From an uncultured delta proteobacterium (GTDB lineage Bacteria > Bdellovibrionota_C > UBA2361 > CAIXSY01), in contig CAIXSY010000373.1 in assembly GCA_903922175.1 (NCBI GenBank), forward strand, positions 1 through 40,818: a stretch of 40,818 nucleotides of DNA, written 5' to 3'. Under the pieces are notes generated by a model, which worked only from the letters and a program-made list of their open reading frames with translations, had not been told where the DNA came from and did not search any database. Below, piece by piece: positions 25,961 through 34,111 of the stretch; position 1 is the first letter of the stretch; each line of letters begins with the position of its first letter. The position numbers and the translations under genes were made by a program.

Positions 25961-28021
25961 ATGTATAAACGGAACCTACTACCGACTATAATTATTGCCT
26001 CCGTTGTTTTATCAATCCTCGCTATCGGCGTCCCCAAGGGGCCCGCCGTTTTCTCTGCCATTCCCAGCGTGCCCCGTTACCAATGTAGAAGCATCGGCGG
26101 ATATGGTGAGCTTGTGTTGAGTGCAAATCCTCGTAAGGCTCAAGATATCGCTGTTATCATTACCCGATACCGTAACCGCATTAGTGACCTGCTCACGATT
26201 ATCAACAAAATTCATAAGCCGTCTCAACAGGCTAGAAAGACTCGTCTTGAGGCGGAGCAAGCATCGGTTCGAGCGCAGCTTAAGGCCCTCCTTGATTGTC
26301 GCAACGGAAAGCTGGTCGTCCCCATACCGACCCCCGTGGGTAAGTCACTCTGTGGAAATCGAATCCTCGAAGCGGGTGAGGAATGTGACAGCGGTTCAAC
26401 GTGCTGCGATGAAGCCTGCCATAATAAGCCAGCCGCCACGTCGTGTAGTCTGACGCTTGTTTCGGCCCTCGGCGACTGTGAAAGCACTGGCTGCGACGGG
26501 GCTGGAAACTGCTCAATTTTGGCGAAGGCTGGGGCTTGTAACGATGGGAAGCCGTGTACGGTAAATGATCGCTGCGTCGGTCGAAGTTGCCTCGGTGAGG
26601 CGGTCTCGCCTATGCAGGCTCCTATAATCGAATGCGGCGTAGGTGAGTGTAAGCGCAGTGTTAACACTTGTACGAATGGTGAATCTTGCGTGCCGGGTCA
26701 ACCAACAGTCGAAGTCTGTAACGGCCTCGATGATGACTGTAACGGTGTTGCTGATGACAGTCTTGGCACCTTAAGCTGTGGGCAGGGCGCCTGCAGCACT
26801 ATAATCAATGCCTGCGAAGATGGTATGCCACAGATCTGTGTTCCTACGGCCCGTCAATCTGAGATCTGTAACGGGAGCGACGATGACTGTAATGGTCTGA
26901 TTGATGATAATATTGCAGCACAAAGTTGTGGTAGGGGGGCCTGCGCTCGCTCCGTAGATGCCTGCGTCAATGGACAAGCGCAGGCCTGTTCCCCGGGAGT
27001 ACCTCAAACAGAAACGTGTAATGGCATTGATGATGATTGCAACGGAAGTGTTGATGATGGCCTCGGAACACAAACCTGTGGGCAGGGGACCTGTAATCGC
27101 ACGGTGTTAAACTGTAAAAATGGCCAGTCGTCACGTTGTATGCCGGGAACACCTTCCCCAACGGAGATTTGTAACGGCCTAGACGATGACTGTAACGGCT
27201 TTATTGATGATGGTTTCGCGTCGAAAAGTTGTGGTCGGGGAGCCTGTGCCCGCTCGGTGGTGACTTGCCTCAATGGTGTTATCCAGGACTGCATCCCTGG
27301 CGAGCCCTCAGCGGAAGCTTGTAACGGTATTGACGATGATTGTAATGATCGGGTCGATGACGGTATCGCACCGCTTAGCTGCGGCCAGGGAGCTTGTGAG
27401 CGCCATGTGGCAGCCTGTGTTAATGGCATCTCGCAAGTCTGCGTTCCGGGGAGTCCCTCAACGGAGATCTGTAACGGCCACGATGATGACTGTAATGGCC
27501 TCGTCGATGAAGGAGGTGCGGCCCTGTGCGGTTCGTATCCGAATATGAACACTGCTTGTGCGGTAGGAGCCTGCTGGTATACGTGCCAGGCTGGCTATGC
27601 TAATCCTGATAATAGCCTCAGTAACGGATGTGAGATTAACTTGACCAACGACGTGAATAACTGTGGCAGCCTTGGCAATGTGTGTGCCGATGCAGAAGGT
27701 TTATGCCAGGTTGCTCGTTGTCAAAATAGCACATGTACCGTGGCGAACAAACCAGAGGGTGAGGAGTGTCTCTCGGTAACGTCGGGACATGGATATTGTG
27801 CGGATGGCTACCTCTACGGCCGAGGCACATTCACCTGTGATGCCTATGGGGTGTGCCGTGGTGCAGCAATGATATCTTGCAGTCAGCTACAATGCTACAG
27901 CTATTATGGTTGCATTACAGGATGCAGTTTATACAATAGTTCGAGCTGTGGTGATCCTAAATACTTTATCTGCCAGCCCGGTCCATATCCTGGAGTAAGT
28001 AATTACTGTGCGCCGACTTAG
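25961..28021 (+). CDS. secreted MopE-like protein with six CNGxDDDCNG repeats
   Basis: The ATG at 25961 follows GGAGGT (25945-25950) at 10 bases and is preferred over the GTG at 25943. A hydrophobic segment (LLPTIIIASVVLSILAIGV) forms a signal peptide or anchor. Residues about 45-115 are helical. A Cys-rich part follows (CGNRILEAGEECD, GACNDGKPCTVNDRC). Six tandem units of about 43 residues then repeat the pattern CNGxDDDCNGxxDD...CGxGxCxR...CxNG...CxPG. This motif (putative metal-binding, PF11617-like) occurs in MopE and many myxobacterial and deltaproteobacterial surface proteins; Asp residues probably bind calcium. Units 2 and 4 share CGRGACARSV while 1, 3 and 5 have CGQG, suggesting growth by a two-unit duplication. 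The C-terminus is Cys-rich with no anchor seen. Confidence 0.85.
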   Translation: MYKRNLLPTIIIASVVLSILAIGVPKGPAVFSAIPSVPRYQCRSIGGYGELVLSANPRKAQDIAVIITRYRNRISDLLTIINKIHKPSQQARKTRLEAEQASVRAQLKALLDCRNGKLVVPIPTPVGKSLCGNRILEAGEECDSGSTCCDEACHNKPAATSCSLTLVSALGDCESTGCDGAGNCSILAKAGACNDGKPCTVNDRCVGRSCLGEAVSPMQAPIIECGVGECKRSVNTCTNGESCVPGQPTVEVCNGLDDDCNGVADDSLGTLSCGQGACSTIINACEDGMPQICVPTARQSEICNGSDDDCNGLIDDNIAAQSCGRGACARSVDACVNGQAQACSPGVPQTETCNGIDDDCNGSVDDGLGTQTCGQGTCNRTVLNCKNGQSSRCMPGTPSPTEICNGLDDDCNGFIDDGFASKSCGRGACARSVVTCLNGVIQDCIPGEPSAEACNGIDDDCNDRVDDGIAPLSCGQGACERHVAACVNGISQVCVPGSPSTEICNGHDDDCNGLVDEGGAALCGSYPNMNTACAVGACWYTCQAGYANPDNSLSNGCEINLTNDVNNCGSLGNVCADAEGLCQVARCQNSTCTVANKPEGEECLSVTSGHGYCADGYLYGRGTFTCDAYGVCRGAAMISCSQLQCYSYYGCITGCSLYNSSSCGDPKYFICQPGPYPGVSNYCAPT

Positions 28022-28054
28022 TACCACGCTTGAACCGACGACGTGCATTTTCCA

Positions 28055-28288
28055 ATGGCCAGATTTTCTACCCGTATTTCAGCAGGCGGCAAAGAGCGCA
28101 GGATTTTAGCACACGTACTTACGGAAACTGATTCTGGGTCACTCATCGCTTGGGAGCGCCCGAGTCGTGGACGACGTGTTTATCTTTCATCGGGAATTCA
28201 TGGTGACGAGCCGGCTGGGCCGCTGGCCTTAACGTCTACTGCCTCATCAGGAGTTACGGCTAAGGCCGTCGGCTGCGGCCGCAACTGA
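28055..28288 (+). pseudogene. truncated succinylglutamate desuccinylase / aspartoacylase (AstE/AspA) fragment
   Basis: The peptide MARFSTRISAGGKER...LIAWERPSRGRRVYLSSGIHGDEPAGPLAL matches the N-terminus of AstE/AspA-family M14-like zinc hydrolases; GIHGDEPAG carries the first two zinc ligands. Similarity ends at about 28231, where a repeat sequence related to 21464-21545 takes over, and the frame stops at 28288. The catalytic remainder is absent, so the gene is broken. The start could be GTG 28043. Confidence 0.7.
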
Positions 28289-28618
28289 TGCTGCAGCTGG
28301 TAGCTGATAGCTGACTGCAGATCTCAGATAGCAGCCTCGACTCTCTCTTCCGCGCGAATGCGCGGGTCGGTTCAACTGCTCAATAACCCCGGGCAGTGGT
28401 GCTCATTAGCCTTAGCCTTCGCCTTCCGCCTTAAACCTTAATAAGTATTAAGGAAAAGGCTAGGGCTAAGGATAAGTGAACTTACCCACACTTATTGAGC
28501 AATTACAGCCTTTATTCGGTATTAGCGACCTGTCGCAGAACATCATGCTTGACAATTGCTTAGGGGTGTAATAATAATACAGTACGTGGTAAGGAATTAA
28601 CATCATCGTGAGCCTGTC
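28232..28618. repeat. repeat-rich gap with palindromic element
   Basis: 28262-28335 is related to 21464-21545 in inverted orientation (shared GCAGATCTC and Cys-poor GCTGCAGCTG blocks). 28376-28507 forms an imperfect palindrome: TGCTCAATAA near the left end against TTATTGAGCA at the right, with inner CCTTAGCCTTCGCCTT against AAGGCTAGGGCTAAGG and a central CCTTAATAAGTATTAAGG. The right end ACCCACACTT..TGAGCA also resembles 413-427. No gene is supported; a promoter for the next gene is at 28549-28577. Confidence 0.55.
28549..28577 (+). promoter_or_regulatory. sigma70-like promoter for the cytochrome-c/Ca-binding protein gene
   Basis: A perfect -35 box TTGACA (28549-28554) is followed after 17 bases by TAATAA (28572-28577), overlapping AATAAT. 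It lies 60 bases before the ATG at 28637. This is the clearest housekeeping-type promoter in the window. Confidence 0.6.
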
Positions 28619-28636
28619 GTGCTCAGGAGAACGTCT

Positions 28637-29503
28637 ATGATAAAGCCAGTTACTTTTTCCAGCTCATTAGTTTGCGCGTTGTTTGCAGCAACGGCATCTC
28701 TTCTTCCTCTCAACATCCTTGCACAGGACGCGGTAGACAGTGGGGCGACGCCGGCACAGTCGATCAGCAGCCGCGCGGCACAGCGCATCGCGCAGCGTGA
28801 CAGTGACAACGATGGGCTCTCCAATGATGTGGAACGTGCTCTCGGAACGAATCCCTACAATGCTGACAGTAACGGAAATGGCATTCCAGATGGCGATGAA
28901 TACAATCAGATCTATGGCACGACAAACTTTAAAGCCTTTGCCGAAGGCGATCTCGACTCACCTGATGAGGATGGCTCCGAAGATGATAGTGATGGTATTG
29001 GCGCAACGCCAACTCCAACCCCCTCGCCCGTCAAAAATAAGGCTAGTGCGAAGCGACCTGTCTGCTCGCGTCCTAATCAGAAAAAATGCACGCAGCCGGT
29101 GTGCACAGCTAAACTAAAGAGGTTGAAGGTACCTTGCAAATTAGCAACCTGCACCGCAAAGCTGCTGAGGCTAAAAGTTCCGTGCAAGAAAGCAGCCACC
29201 GGCCCGACTCCCGTTCCTACGAGTCAACCTACACCGACCCCGACAGCAAGTCCTGCACCTGGCAATTTTGACTCGAATGGCAACACCACTAAGTTCGGTA
29301 TCCCAGCGGGAGTGACGGGAAATATCACGCGGGGAGGTCCGGTATGGTCGGGAAGCTGCTCGCGCTGCCATGGATCACAAAAAACGAACCGTACCTACCA
29401 GCAGATTAATGGCGCATTCTCCTTTCCTGAGATGAGTTCGCTGCATCTCTCCGTGCAGCAGGTGGCGGACCTGACCGCCTATCTCAACCGAGCCAATAAA
29501 TAG
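28637..29503 (+). CDS. secreted Ca-binding protein with C-terminal c-type heme motif
   Basis: The ATG at 28637 follows AGGAG (28625-28629); a signal peptide runs to about residue 30 (SLLPLNILAQ). Residues 56-90 are a thrombospondin-3/Ca-binding motif, DSDNDGLSNDVERALGTNP then DSNGNGIPDGDEY. Residues 105-125 are very acidic. Residues 140-185 hold a duplicated basic Cys element (CTAKLKRLKVPC, CTAKLLRLKVPC), and 190-210 is a Pro/Thr linker. The last 80 residues contain CSRCH (241-245), a c-type heme attachment site, with M266 as a likely distal ligand and a helix VADLTAYLNR. That matches a class I mono-heme domain, though it is shorter than usual. I infer an exported electron-transfer protein attached through Ca-binding or basic parts. 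Confidence 0.8.
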   Translation: MIKPVTFSSSLVCALFAATASLLPLNILAQDAVDSGATPAQSISSRAAQRIAQRDSDNDGLSNDVERALGTNPYNADSNGNGIPDGDEYNQIYGTTNFKAFAEGDLDSPDEDGSEDDSDGIGATPTPTPSPVKNKASAKRPVCSRPNQKKCTQPVCTAKLKRLKVPCKLATCTAKLLRLKVPCKKAATGPTPVPTSQPTPTPTASPAPGNFDSNGNTTKFGIPAGVTGNITRGGPVWSGSCSRCHGSQKTNRTYQQINGAFSFPEMSSLHLSVQQVADLTAYLNRANK

Positions 29504-29836
29504 TTCCTGTTCGGAAACGGCGAAAAAATGGCTGGGAACTATTCTGAGCTCTCTCCTTTTGTAGAAATGCCAGCTTTAGTGCTGGCGCCGTGAAAAAGTG
29601 GAGAGCGTCTTGTCCTACGTAGCACTTGCCGCAGCCTGTCACGCCATAGCATCGGCCGCGAGGCCGAGCGACGGCGGAAGGCACGGCGAAGTAGGAAGGA
29701 ACTCCGAGTTTTGAATTGCCGGACAGGTACTAAATAACTGAAGGCAAGAGTGAGGTGCCGTTTAGTGACATATTGAATAGGTTGATTCTTCTGAGAGGTT
29801 AGGCAAAGATGGTTCGTGAAACGTTAGATTTTAACC
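29504..29836. other. intergenic region with hairpins
   Basis: No gene is supported. Two small hairpins are visible: GCCAGC-TTTAGT-GCTGGC near 29570, and GGCC-GCGA-GGCC with flanking arms near 29654, the latter close in sequence to the hairpin near 21557. No T-run follows either one, so I do not call a terminator. Confidence 0.4.
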
Positions 29837-29839
29837 TTG

Positions 29840-30697
29840 GTGCGTTTTGTGGGGAAAGCTAGTCCTCAAGATACTCCGTTGATCTGGTTGAGGCTCTTGC
29901 TCAGGCCGATGATGCGCTTTTGTTTGCGCAACTCGCTAAAGCTGCAGGAGGTCATCGAGGCCTGTAAAGATGTCCTGGTAAGTGTGGCTCAGGAGGAGAT
30001 GCAGCGTGCTCAGTGCAACGTCAGCGTCAGTCGCCTTAGCGTGATGACTGGAGTGCATCGTCCCGATGTGACGAAGATCCTTTCGCAAGCGGAACATCCT
30101 CCACATTTTGAAAATGCAGTGGCCCGCTTAATCGGTCAGTGGCAGGGCGACTCGCGTTTCTGCGGGGCGCGTGGCAAGCCTCGAGTGCTAAGTTTCGATA
30201 GCAAAAAAAGCGAATTCGCCGAGCTTGTTGCTTCGATAAGTAGCGCCATTAGCCCCTATACTATTCTGTTCGAGCTGGAGCGGATTGGGGCAGTCGAGCG
30301 CACTGCACAGGGGCTAAAGCTAGTGGTTCGAGAATATGTTCCGCATCAGGATCTCGGTCAGACTTTTGTCTATCTTTCACGCGATTGCGAGGATCTGCTT
30401 TTGGCGGTAGAAGGAAATATTAGGAGTGGTCGGCCCGACTGCAATCTGCACTTGCAGACGCAGTACGACCAGGTAGGGGTAAGTTATGTGGAACAGATCC
30501 GGCGTTGGTTTCTCGACGAGGGGAATAGCTTTCATGCGCGGGCACGCTCTTTTCTCTCGCAATTCGATAAAGATATAAATCCGAAGGTGAATCGGTACGA
30601 GCCAACCACGCGGGTGGCGGTATGTACGTTCAGCCGCATTGAGGAAGAGGGTGCGCCAGTAGGTAAAAATGAAGGCAACCAACGAGGGGAGAGGTGA
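29840..30697 (+). CDS. DUF6502 family protein
   Basis: The product of about 285 residues matches the layout I know for DUF6502: a basic N-terminal stretch (LRLLLRPMMRFCLRNSLKLQ), a helix with ACKDVLVSVAQEEMQRA, and then VSRLSVMTGVHRPDVTKIL. The last resembles a helix-turn-helix, so the protein may bind DNA. The middle PYTILFELERIGAVERT and the end FHARARSFLSQFDKDINPK are also typical. The family has no established function. The start is unclear: TTG 29837 or GTG 29840, without a good ribosome binding site. It ends one base before the ATG of the downstream lipoprotein, so they form a pair that is almost certainly co-transcribed. Confidence 0.75.
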   Translation: MRFVGKASPQDTPLIWLRLLLRPMMRFCLRNSLKLQEVIEACKDVLVSVAQEEMQRAQCNVSVSRLSVMTGVHRPDVTKILSQAEHPPHFENAVARLIGQWQGDSRFCGARGKPRVLSFDSKKSEFAELVASISSAISPYTILFELERIGAVERTAQGLKLVVREYVPHQDLGQTFVYLSRDCEDLLLAVEGNIRSGRPDCNLHLQTQYDQVGVSYVEQIRRWFLDEGNSFHARARSFLSQFDKDINPKVNRYEPTTRVAVCTFSRIEEEGAPVGKNEGNQRGER

Positions 30698-30698
30698 T

Positions 30699-31205
30699 AT
30701 GATACGCAGTGCTAATTGGTGGATTCGATGGTCGAATTTAGCGATCGTTGGCGTCGTGGCCCTTTGTCTCAATGGTTGTGGTGGCGGAACTACCGGCTCC
30801 GGTGGAGGAGTCGTGCAGCTCTCGGGGTCACTTACCTCGACGCAAGGAGCGCCGTTGGTGGGTGTTTCTGTACAGGCTTCAACCGTGCAGCCTATTTATT
30901 CGATGGCAAGTGTCTCGGGCTCAAGGGACGTGACCGACCTTAATGGTGCTTTCACGGTGTCAGTTAAGGTAATGGATGCCGAGCTGGTCCAGCTGGCATT
31001 CTCTGGTTCAGGTATTAGTTCATCCTACGTGGTGCCGAGTCTCCCACAGGGGACATCGATTGTTAAAGTCGAGCTTGATTACAATCATGAAACATCGAAT
31101 GTTGAGGACAAGACTATCGAGTACGAAGATGAGAACGGCAATCCCGTTCATGATTCTAGCGCAGGAAGTGGTGGCAAAGACGGTGAGGTGGTGAATGAAA
31201 ATTAA
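30699..31205 (+). CDS. lipoprotein with carboxypeptidase-regulatory-like (Ig-like) domain
   Basis: The ATG at 30699 follows the stop of the DUF6502 gene by one base, with GAGGGGAGAGG just upstream. A lipoprotein signal (LAIVGVVALCLNGCGGG) is followed by a glycine-rich linker. The roughly 90-residue domain VVQLSGSLTSTQGAPLVGV, DVTDLNGAFTVSV looks like a CarboxypepD_reg-like beta-sandwich. The tail is acidic (DKTIEYEDENGNPV). DUF6502 and a small secreted lipoprotein of this type often neighbour each other to my recollection; I cannot verify that here. It is probably an outer-membrane lipoprotein of unknown role. Confidence 0.75.
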   Translation: MIRSANWWIRWSNLAIVGVVALCLNGCGGGTTGSGGGVVQLSGSLTSTQGAPLVGVSVQASTVQPIYSMASVSGSRDVTDLNGAFTVSVKVMDAELVQLAFSGSGISSSYVVPSLPQGTSIVKVELDYNHETSNVEDKTIEYEDENGNPVHDSSAGSGGKDGEVVNEN

Positions 31206-31272
31206 ACGCCTTGTAGAATATTAAGCGTTGAGTCGCCATTCGTCGCTGCAGTCAGCACAAAGTTGGCCGCCG

Positions 31273-32058
31273 TTACAAGTGGTCTTCCTCGATCTTTACT
31301 TGCTCCCAAAGTACATCGAGCTTTTCCTGGCCCATCTCACTAATTGCCGGGCCGGCACGGCGCTCGACCTCTTTGAAGCGGCGCACGAACTTTTCAATTG
31401 CCCGATGCATCACGATCTCACTGTCGAAATCCAATTTACGTGCAAGCTGCGTTAATGAAAAAAGTAAGTCACCGAACTCCTCCTCTTGTCGAGCACGATT
31501 TGCCGATGGAGAGGCGCAGGTGTTGAGAAATTCATGCAGCTCTTCAACTACTTTATCCCGCACTCCTGCAACAGAGGACCAGTCAAAGCCTATTTTGGCA
31601 CTTTTCTCGCCGATGCATTGGGCGCGGAGAAGACCCGGTATGGCGCGTGGAACCCCATCGAGGATGCTTTTGTCGCTACTAAGTTTTTTCTTTTTTTGCT
31701 GCTCCCACTGACGGCGCACGTCATCTGCGTTGTTTACCTGGGCGTCACCAAAGACATGCGGGTGGCGCACGATTAGTTTTTCCTTGAGCTGGCTCACGAC
31801 GGAGGTTATGCCGAATCGCTTGCTTTCTGAGGCGATCTCGCTATGGAGCATAATTTGAAGTAAGACATCGCCGAGTTCTTCCGGGAGTTTCTCGGATCGA
31901 GTCTCAATGGCCTCTATTGCCTCGTAGGTTTCCTCGATGAAGAATTTAATGAGACTTTCATGAGTTTGTTCGCGGTCCCACGGACAACCATTCTGGGGAT
32001 CGCGCAGCTGATGTACGACTGCTATGAGCTGTTCGAATAGGTCGCCAATTTGTGCTAT
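31273..32058 (-). CDS. mazG: MazG nucleoside triphosphate pyrophosphohydrolase, no canonical start codon
   Basis: MazG hydrolyses NTPs and dNTPs to monophosphates, removing aberrant nucleotides and tuning ppGpp. Two MazG domains are visible. The N-terminal one has LRDPQNGCPWDREQTHESL, FFIEETYEAIEAI and PEELGDVLLQ. The C-terminal one has KVVEELHEFLN and EEEFGDLLFSLTQL; both metal-binding ExxE..ExxD sets are present. The conserved N-terminus lies upstream of the first ATG (31851). In that frame no ATG, GTG or TTG occurs after the stop at 32062-32064. A strong GAGGTG Shine-Dalgarno (minus strand, about 32063-32068) precedes ATA at 32056-32058 by 4 bases and ATT at 32047-32049 by 13. Either a rare start is used or one base is wrong. 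About 259-262 residues result, the normal length. Confidence 0.82.
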   Translation of the reverse strand: MAQIGDLFEQLIAVVHQLRDPQNGCPWDREQTHESLIKFFIEETYEAIEAIETRSEKLPEELGDVLLQIMLHSEIASESKRFGITSVVSQLKEKLIVRHPHVFGDAQVNNADDVRRQWEQQKKKKLSSDKSILDGVPRAIPGLLRAQCIGEKSAKIGFDWSSVAGVRDKVVEELHEFLNTCASPSANRARQEEEFGDLLFSLTQLARKLDFDSEIVMHRAIEKFVRRFKEVERRAGPAISEMGQEKLDVLWEQVKIEEDHL

Positions 32059-32094
32059 AAATCACCTCATTTATCCTCATGGGCTACCTATTCG

Positions 32095-32131
32095 ACAAAA
32101 AACCGCACCAGCAGTGAGCCGGTGCGGCTTT
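32095..32131 (-). terminator. intrinsic terminator after the 32207 gene
   Basis: Read on the minus strand, CCGCACC (32127-32121) pairs with GGTGCGG (32109-32103) around an 11-base loop and is followed by TTTTTT. It lies about 76 bases past the stop of the Cys-rich secreted protein gene and before mazG, so it separates the two transcription units. Confidence 0.85.
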
Positions 32132-32206
32132 AATGTTAATTACTTTCTCGGCCCCAGTATACACAGCCCATTTTAGTGTATAGCCGGGTCCGAAAAATAT
32201 CGCGCA

Positions 32207-33535
32207 CTAGTTCACGCAATGAAGAGGCGGAATCTTTCCAAGTCCAATAAGCCCGTTCTTTAGGTCAGTGCTTGACTTGCCAGGCTTTCCACCCTCACGC
32301 TGAGCGACCTTACACGCTGTGCCGGCTGCATACTGAGATTGGACCGATAGATTATAGAGTTTACGGACATTTGTCTTCGACGTCTTTAACACATCTATTA
32401 AGCTCGTCTTGACACAGAATTCTGTATTGCACAGTGTCATCGTGTCATCGACGTAAGCTTTAAGCAGCGAGTTGGTTCTTGCAACGAGTATTTTGGCAGA
32501 AGCGATACGATTCGCCGCCGCTTTCTTCGTCGCACTGTCGCACCCAGACTGCTGCACGCTGTATTTATTAATCATCGCTAGGAGGCTCTTAAGGCTCCTA
32601 GAAATATTCACCTTAGTCTTCCTTAAGTCGTACGTCGTGCACTTCTCCTTGCAGGCGGTGCCGTCGCCACCGCATATGCCGCAGCAGTCGACTTCGGTAG
32701 TCCCGTTGGGGATGCCAGCGCAATCTAGGCAGGCACTCGAACCGTTGCATACACCGCAGGCGTCAACTGATCCTACGCATTTGATACACACCGTGCCATT
32801 GCTCTTTGAGTCTCCATTGGGCACACCGGCACAGTCCTTACAGGTTGAGTTGTCGCCACCGCAGACGCCACATTCATCCTTCACCGCATAGTGATCGGGA
32901 TCAAGCACGAGTGCTCCAGCGCAGTCCACAATTGCAACTGACGCAGTATGAAAACCGGCGAGCTCTTCAATATATTGGCCCGAGTGCACGTGCCCGGTCA
33001 CATCTCCTACCGCCCGCACGTATCCGGGCATACCCGAGACTGTGCCAGCTGGCGTAGCGACCTTAGCGCCAATCATCTCCTTGGTTATGGTAACGCTGTA
33101 TGGCCCTGGTACGCAGGCGCCGTTAGTTGGGCAGTTAAGGATAATGCCAGGAAATAAGGTCACGTTATTTAGGAAGTTACCTAGTAGTCCAGCCGATATG
33201 TAAATCGTGCCTGTCGCTTCTGTTGCGCTGCAGGCATTAGTTGCCATTCCCGCTGTCGCAAACAGAGCAATAGTCTCGCCGATGTGAGCCGTCGCCACAT
33301 TGAAATTCAAGCCGGCTGAGCTGGTATTCCCTTTTCCTCCATTTACAAGAGAGCACCCAGGAGGATCCTCATCAGCGACGCCGATATTAGCCGATAAGGC
33401 TAGTAAAGAGCCCAACAACAGGCTCAAGGTAATTGGTATGTGCCTCTGGCTACCACGGCCAGGGGTGTATTTTCGACATCCTGTAGTCGCGGCGTCTTGA
33501 TTCTGCAACGCAGCGGAAAACAATTTAGTTTTCAT
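32207..33535 (-). CDS. secreted protein with CGVCGGD-type cysteine repeats
   Basis: This 442-residue protein starts at ATG 33535, four bases after AAGGAAG. The signal peptide lies deep, at about residues 34-54 (ITLSLLLGSLLALSANIGVA), after a basic leader. Residues 60-230 are beta-rich without recognised domain (AHIGETIALFATAG, GYVRAVGDVTGHVHSGQYI). Residues about 235-305 have three repeats of the form DxCGVCGGDxxxCxDCAGxPNG, a motif found in many secreted bacterial and metazoan matrix proteins. The last 130 residues are helical with scattered Cys and a basic end. It is presumably exported; a downstream intrinsic terminator is present. AT-rich DNA upstream may hold its promoter. The role is unknown. 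Confidence 0.75.
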   Translation of the reverse strand: MKTKLFSAALQNQDAATTGCRKYTPGRGSQRHIPITLSLLLGSLLALSANIGVADEDPPGCSLVNGGKGNTSSAGLNFNVATAHIGETIALFATAGMATNACSATEATGTIYISAGLLGNFLNNVTLFPGIILNCPTNGACVPGPYSVTITKEMIGAKVATPAGTVSGMPGYVRAVGDVTGHVHSGQYIEELAGFHTASVAIVDCAGALVLDPDHYAVKDECGVCGGDNSTCKDCAGVPNGDSKSNGTVCIKCVGSVDACGVCNGSSACLDCAGIPNGTTEVDCCGICGGDGTACKEKCTTYDLRKTKVNISRSLKSLLAMINKYSVQQSGCDSATKKAAANRIASAKILVARTNSLLKAYVDDTMTLCNTEFCVKTSLIDVLKTSKTNVRKLYNLSVQSQYAAGTACKVAQREGGKPGKSSTDLKNGLIGLGKIPPLHCVN

Positions 33536-34111
33536 TTTCTTCCTTAAGTTTAAAAAATAAGTTAAACAATAAATAAAAGAATAAGCTACAAAGCAGTCAA
33601 TTGATCATAGCTTTTTTGAAGTCAATTTAAACGGTAAAGTGTTCAAATGAAGCAGTCCTACGGTGGTAATCCAGATACACTTTAAACTCCTAACTGGTAC
33701 TTTTAGAGCAATTCTGCACTAAAAGATAGCAGATTCTATAGAAATAAGAAATTCTGTTACTTTGGTACTGCCTACCTGGGGACAGAGTCCCCAATTTGAA
33801 GTGAAAATTAGCTCTTTTTACCCACTGATTCCCGTGATGAGTCCTAATTATAACATGTCTTTTTCGGGCATAACCTTGAAATTGGCCACGTATACTACCA
33901 TACTATTTCACTTATTTCTCCGTCCTATCGCGCTTTCGCTATTTCCGGACAGGCTCTATATAGCAGACGCAAAAAGTCTTGTCGCAAAGCGACTCTAAAT
34001 GCGTCTGCTATATCCTCCGTAGCACATTGAAATAAAAGGAACTTTTATTTCAATGGCGGAGAGGGATCGCGAATTACCCCGCCAAGACTTTTTGCGGACG
34101 GTATAAGCGGA
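33536..34111. repeat. repeat-rich gap with perfect palindromes
   Basis: No gene is supported. 33777-33793 is the palindrome-like TGGGGACAGAGTCCCCA, the exact complement of 40750-40766. 33863-33889 matches 39969-39995 at 24 of 27 bases. 33959-33971 and 34000-34012 are perfect 13-bp inverted arms (TATAGCAGACGCA) around an inner GTCGC-AAA-GCGAC hairpin. 34025-34038 and 34042-34055 form a 14-bp perfect stem (CATTGAAATAAAAG) with a GAA loop. 34083-34105 is a copy of the AAGACTTTTTGCGGACGG repeat. Confidence 0.7.

Noticed and set aside
26700-27530. CRISPR-like regular repeats
   Set aside because: The 129-base periodicity is in frame and encodes CNGxDDDCNG protein units; no spacers.
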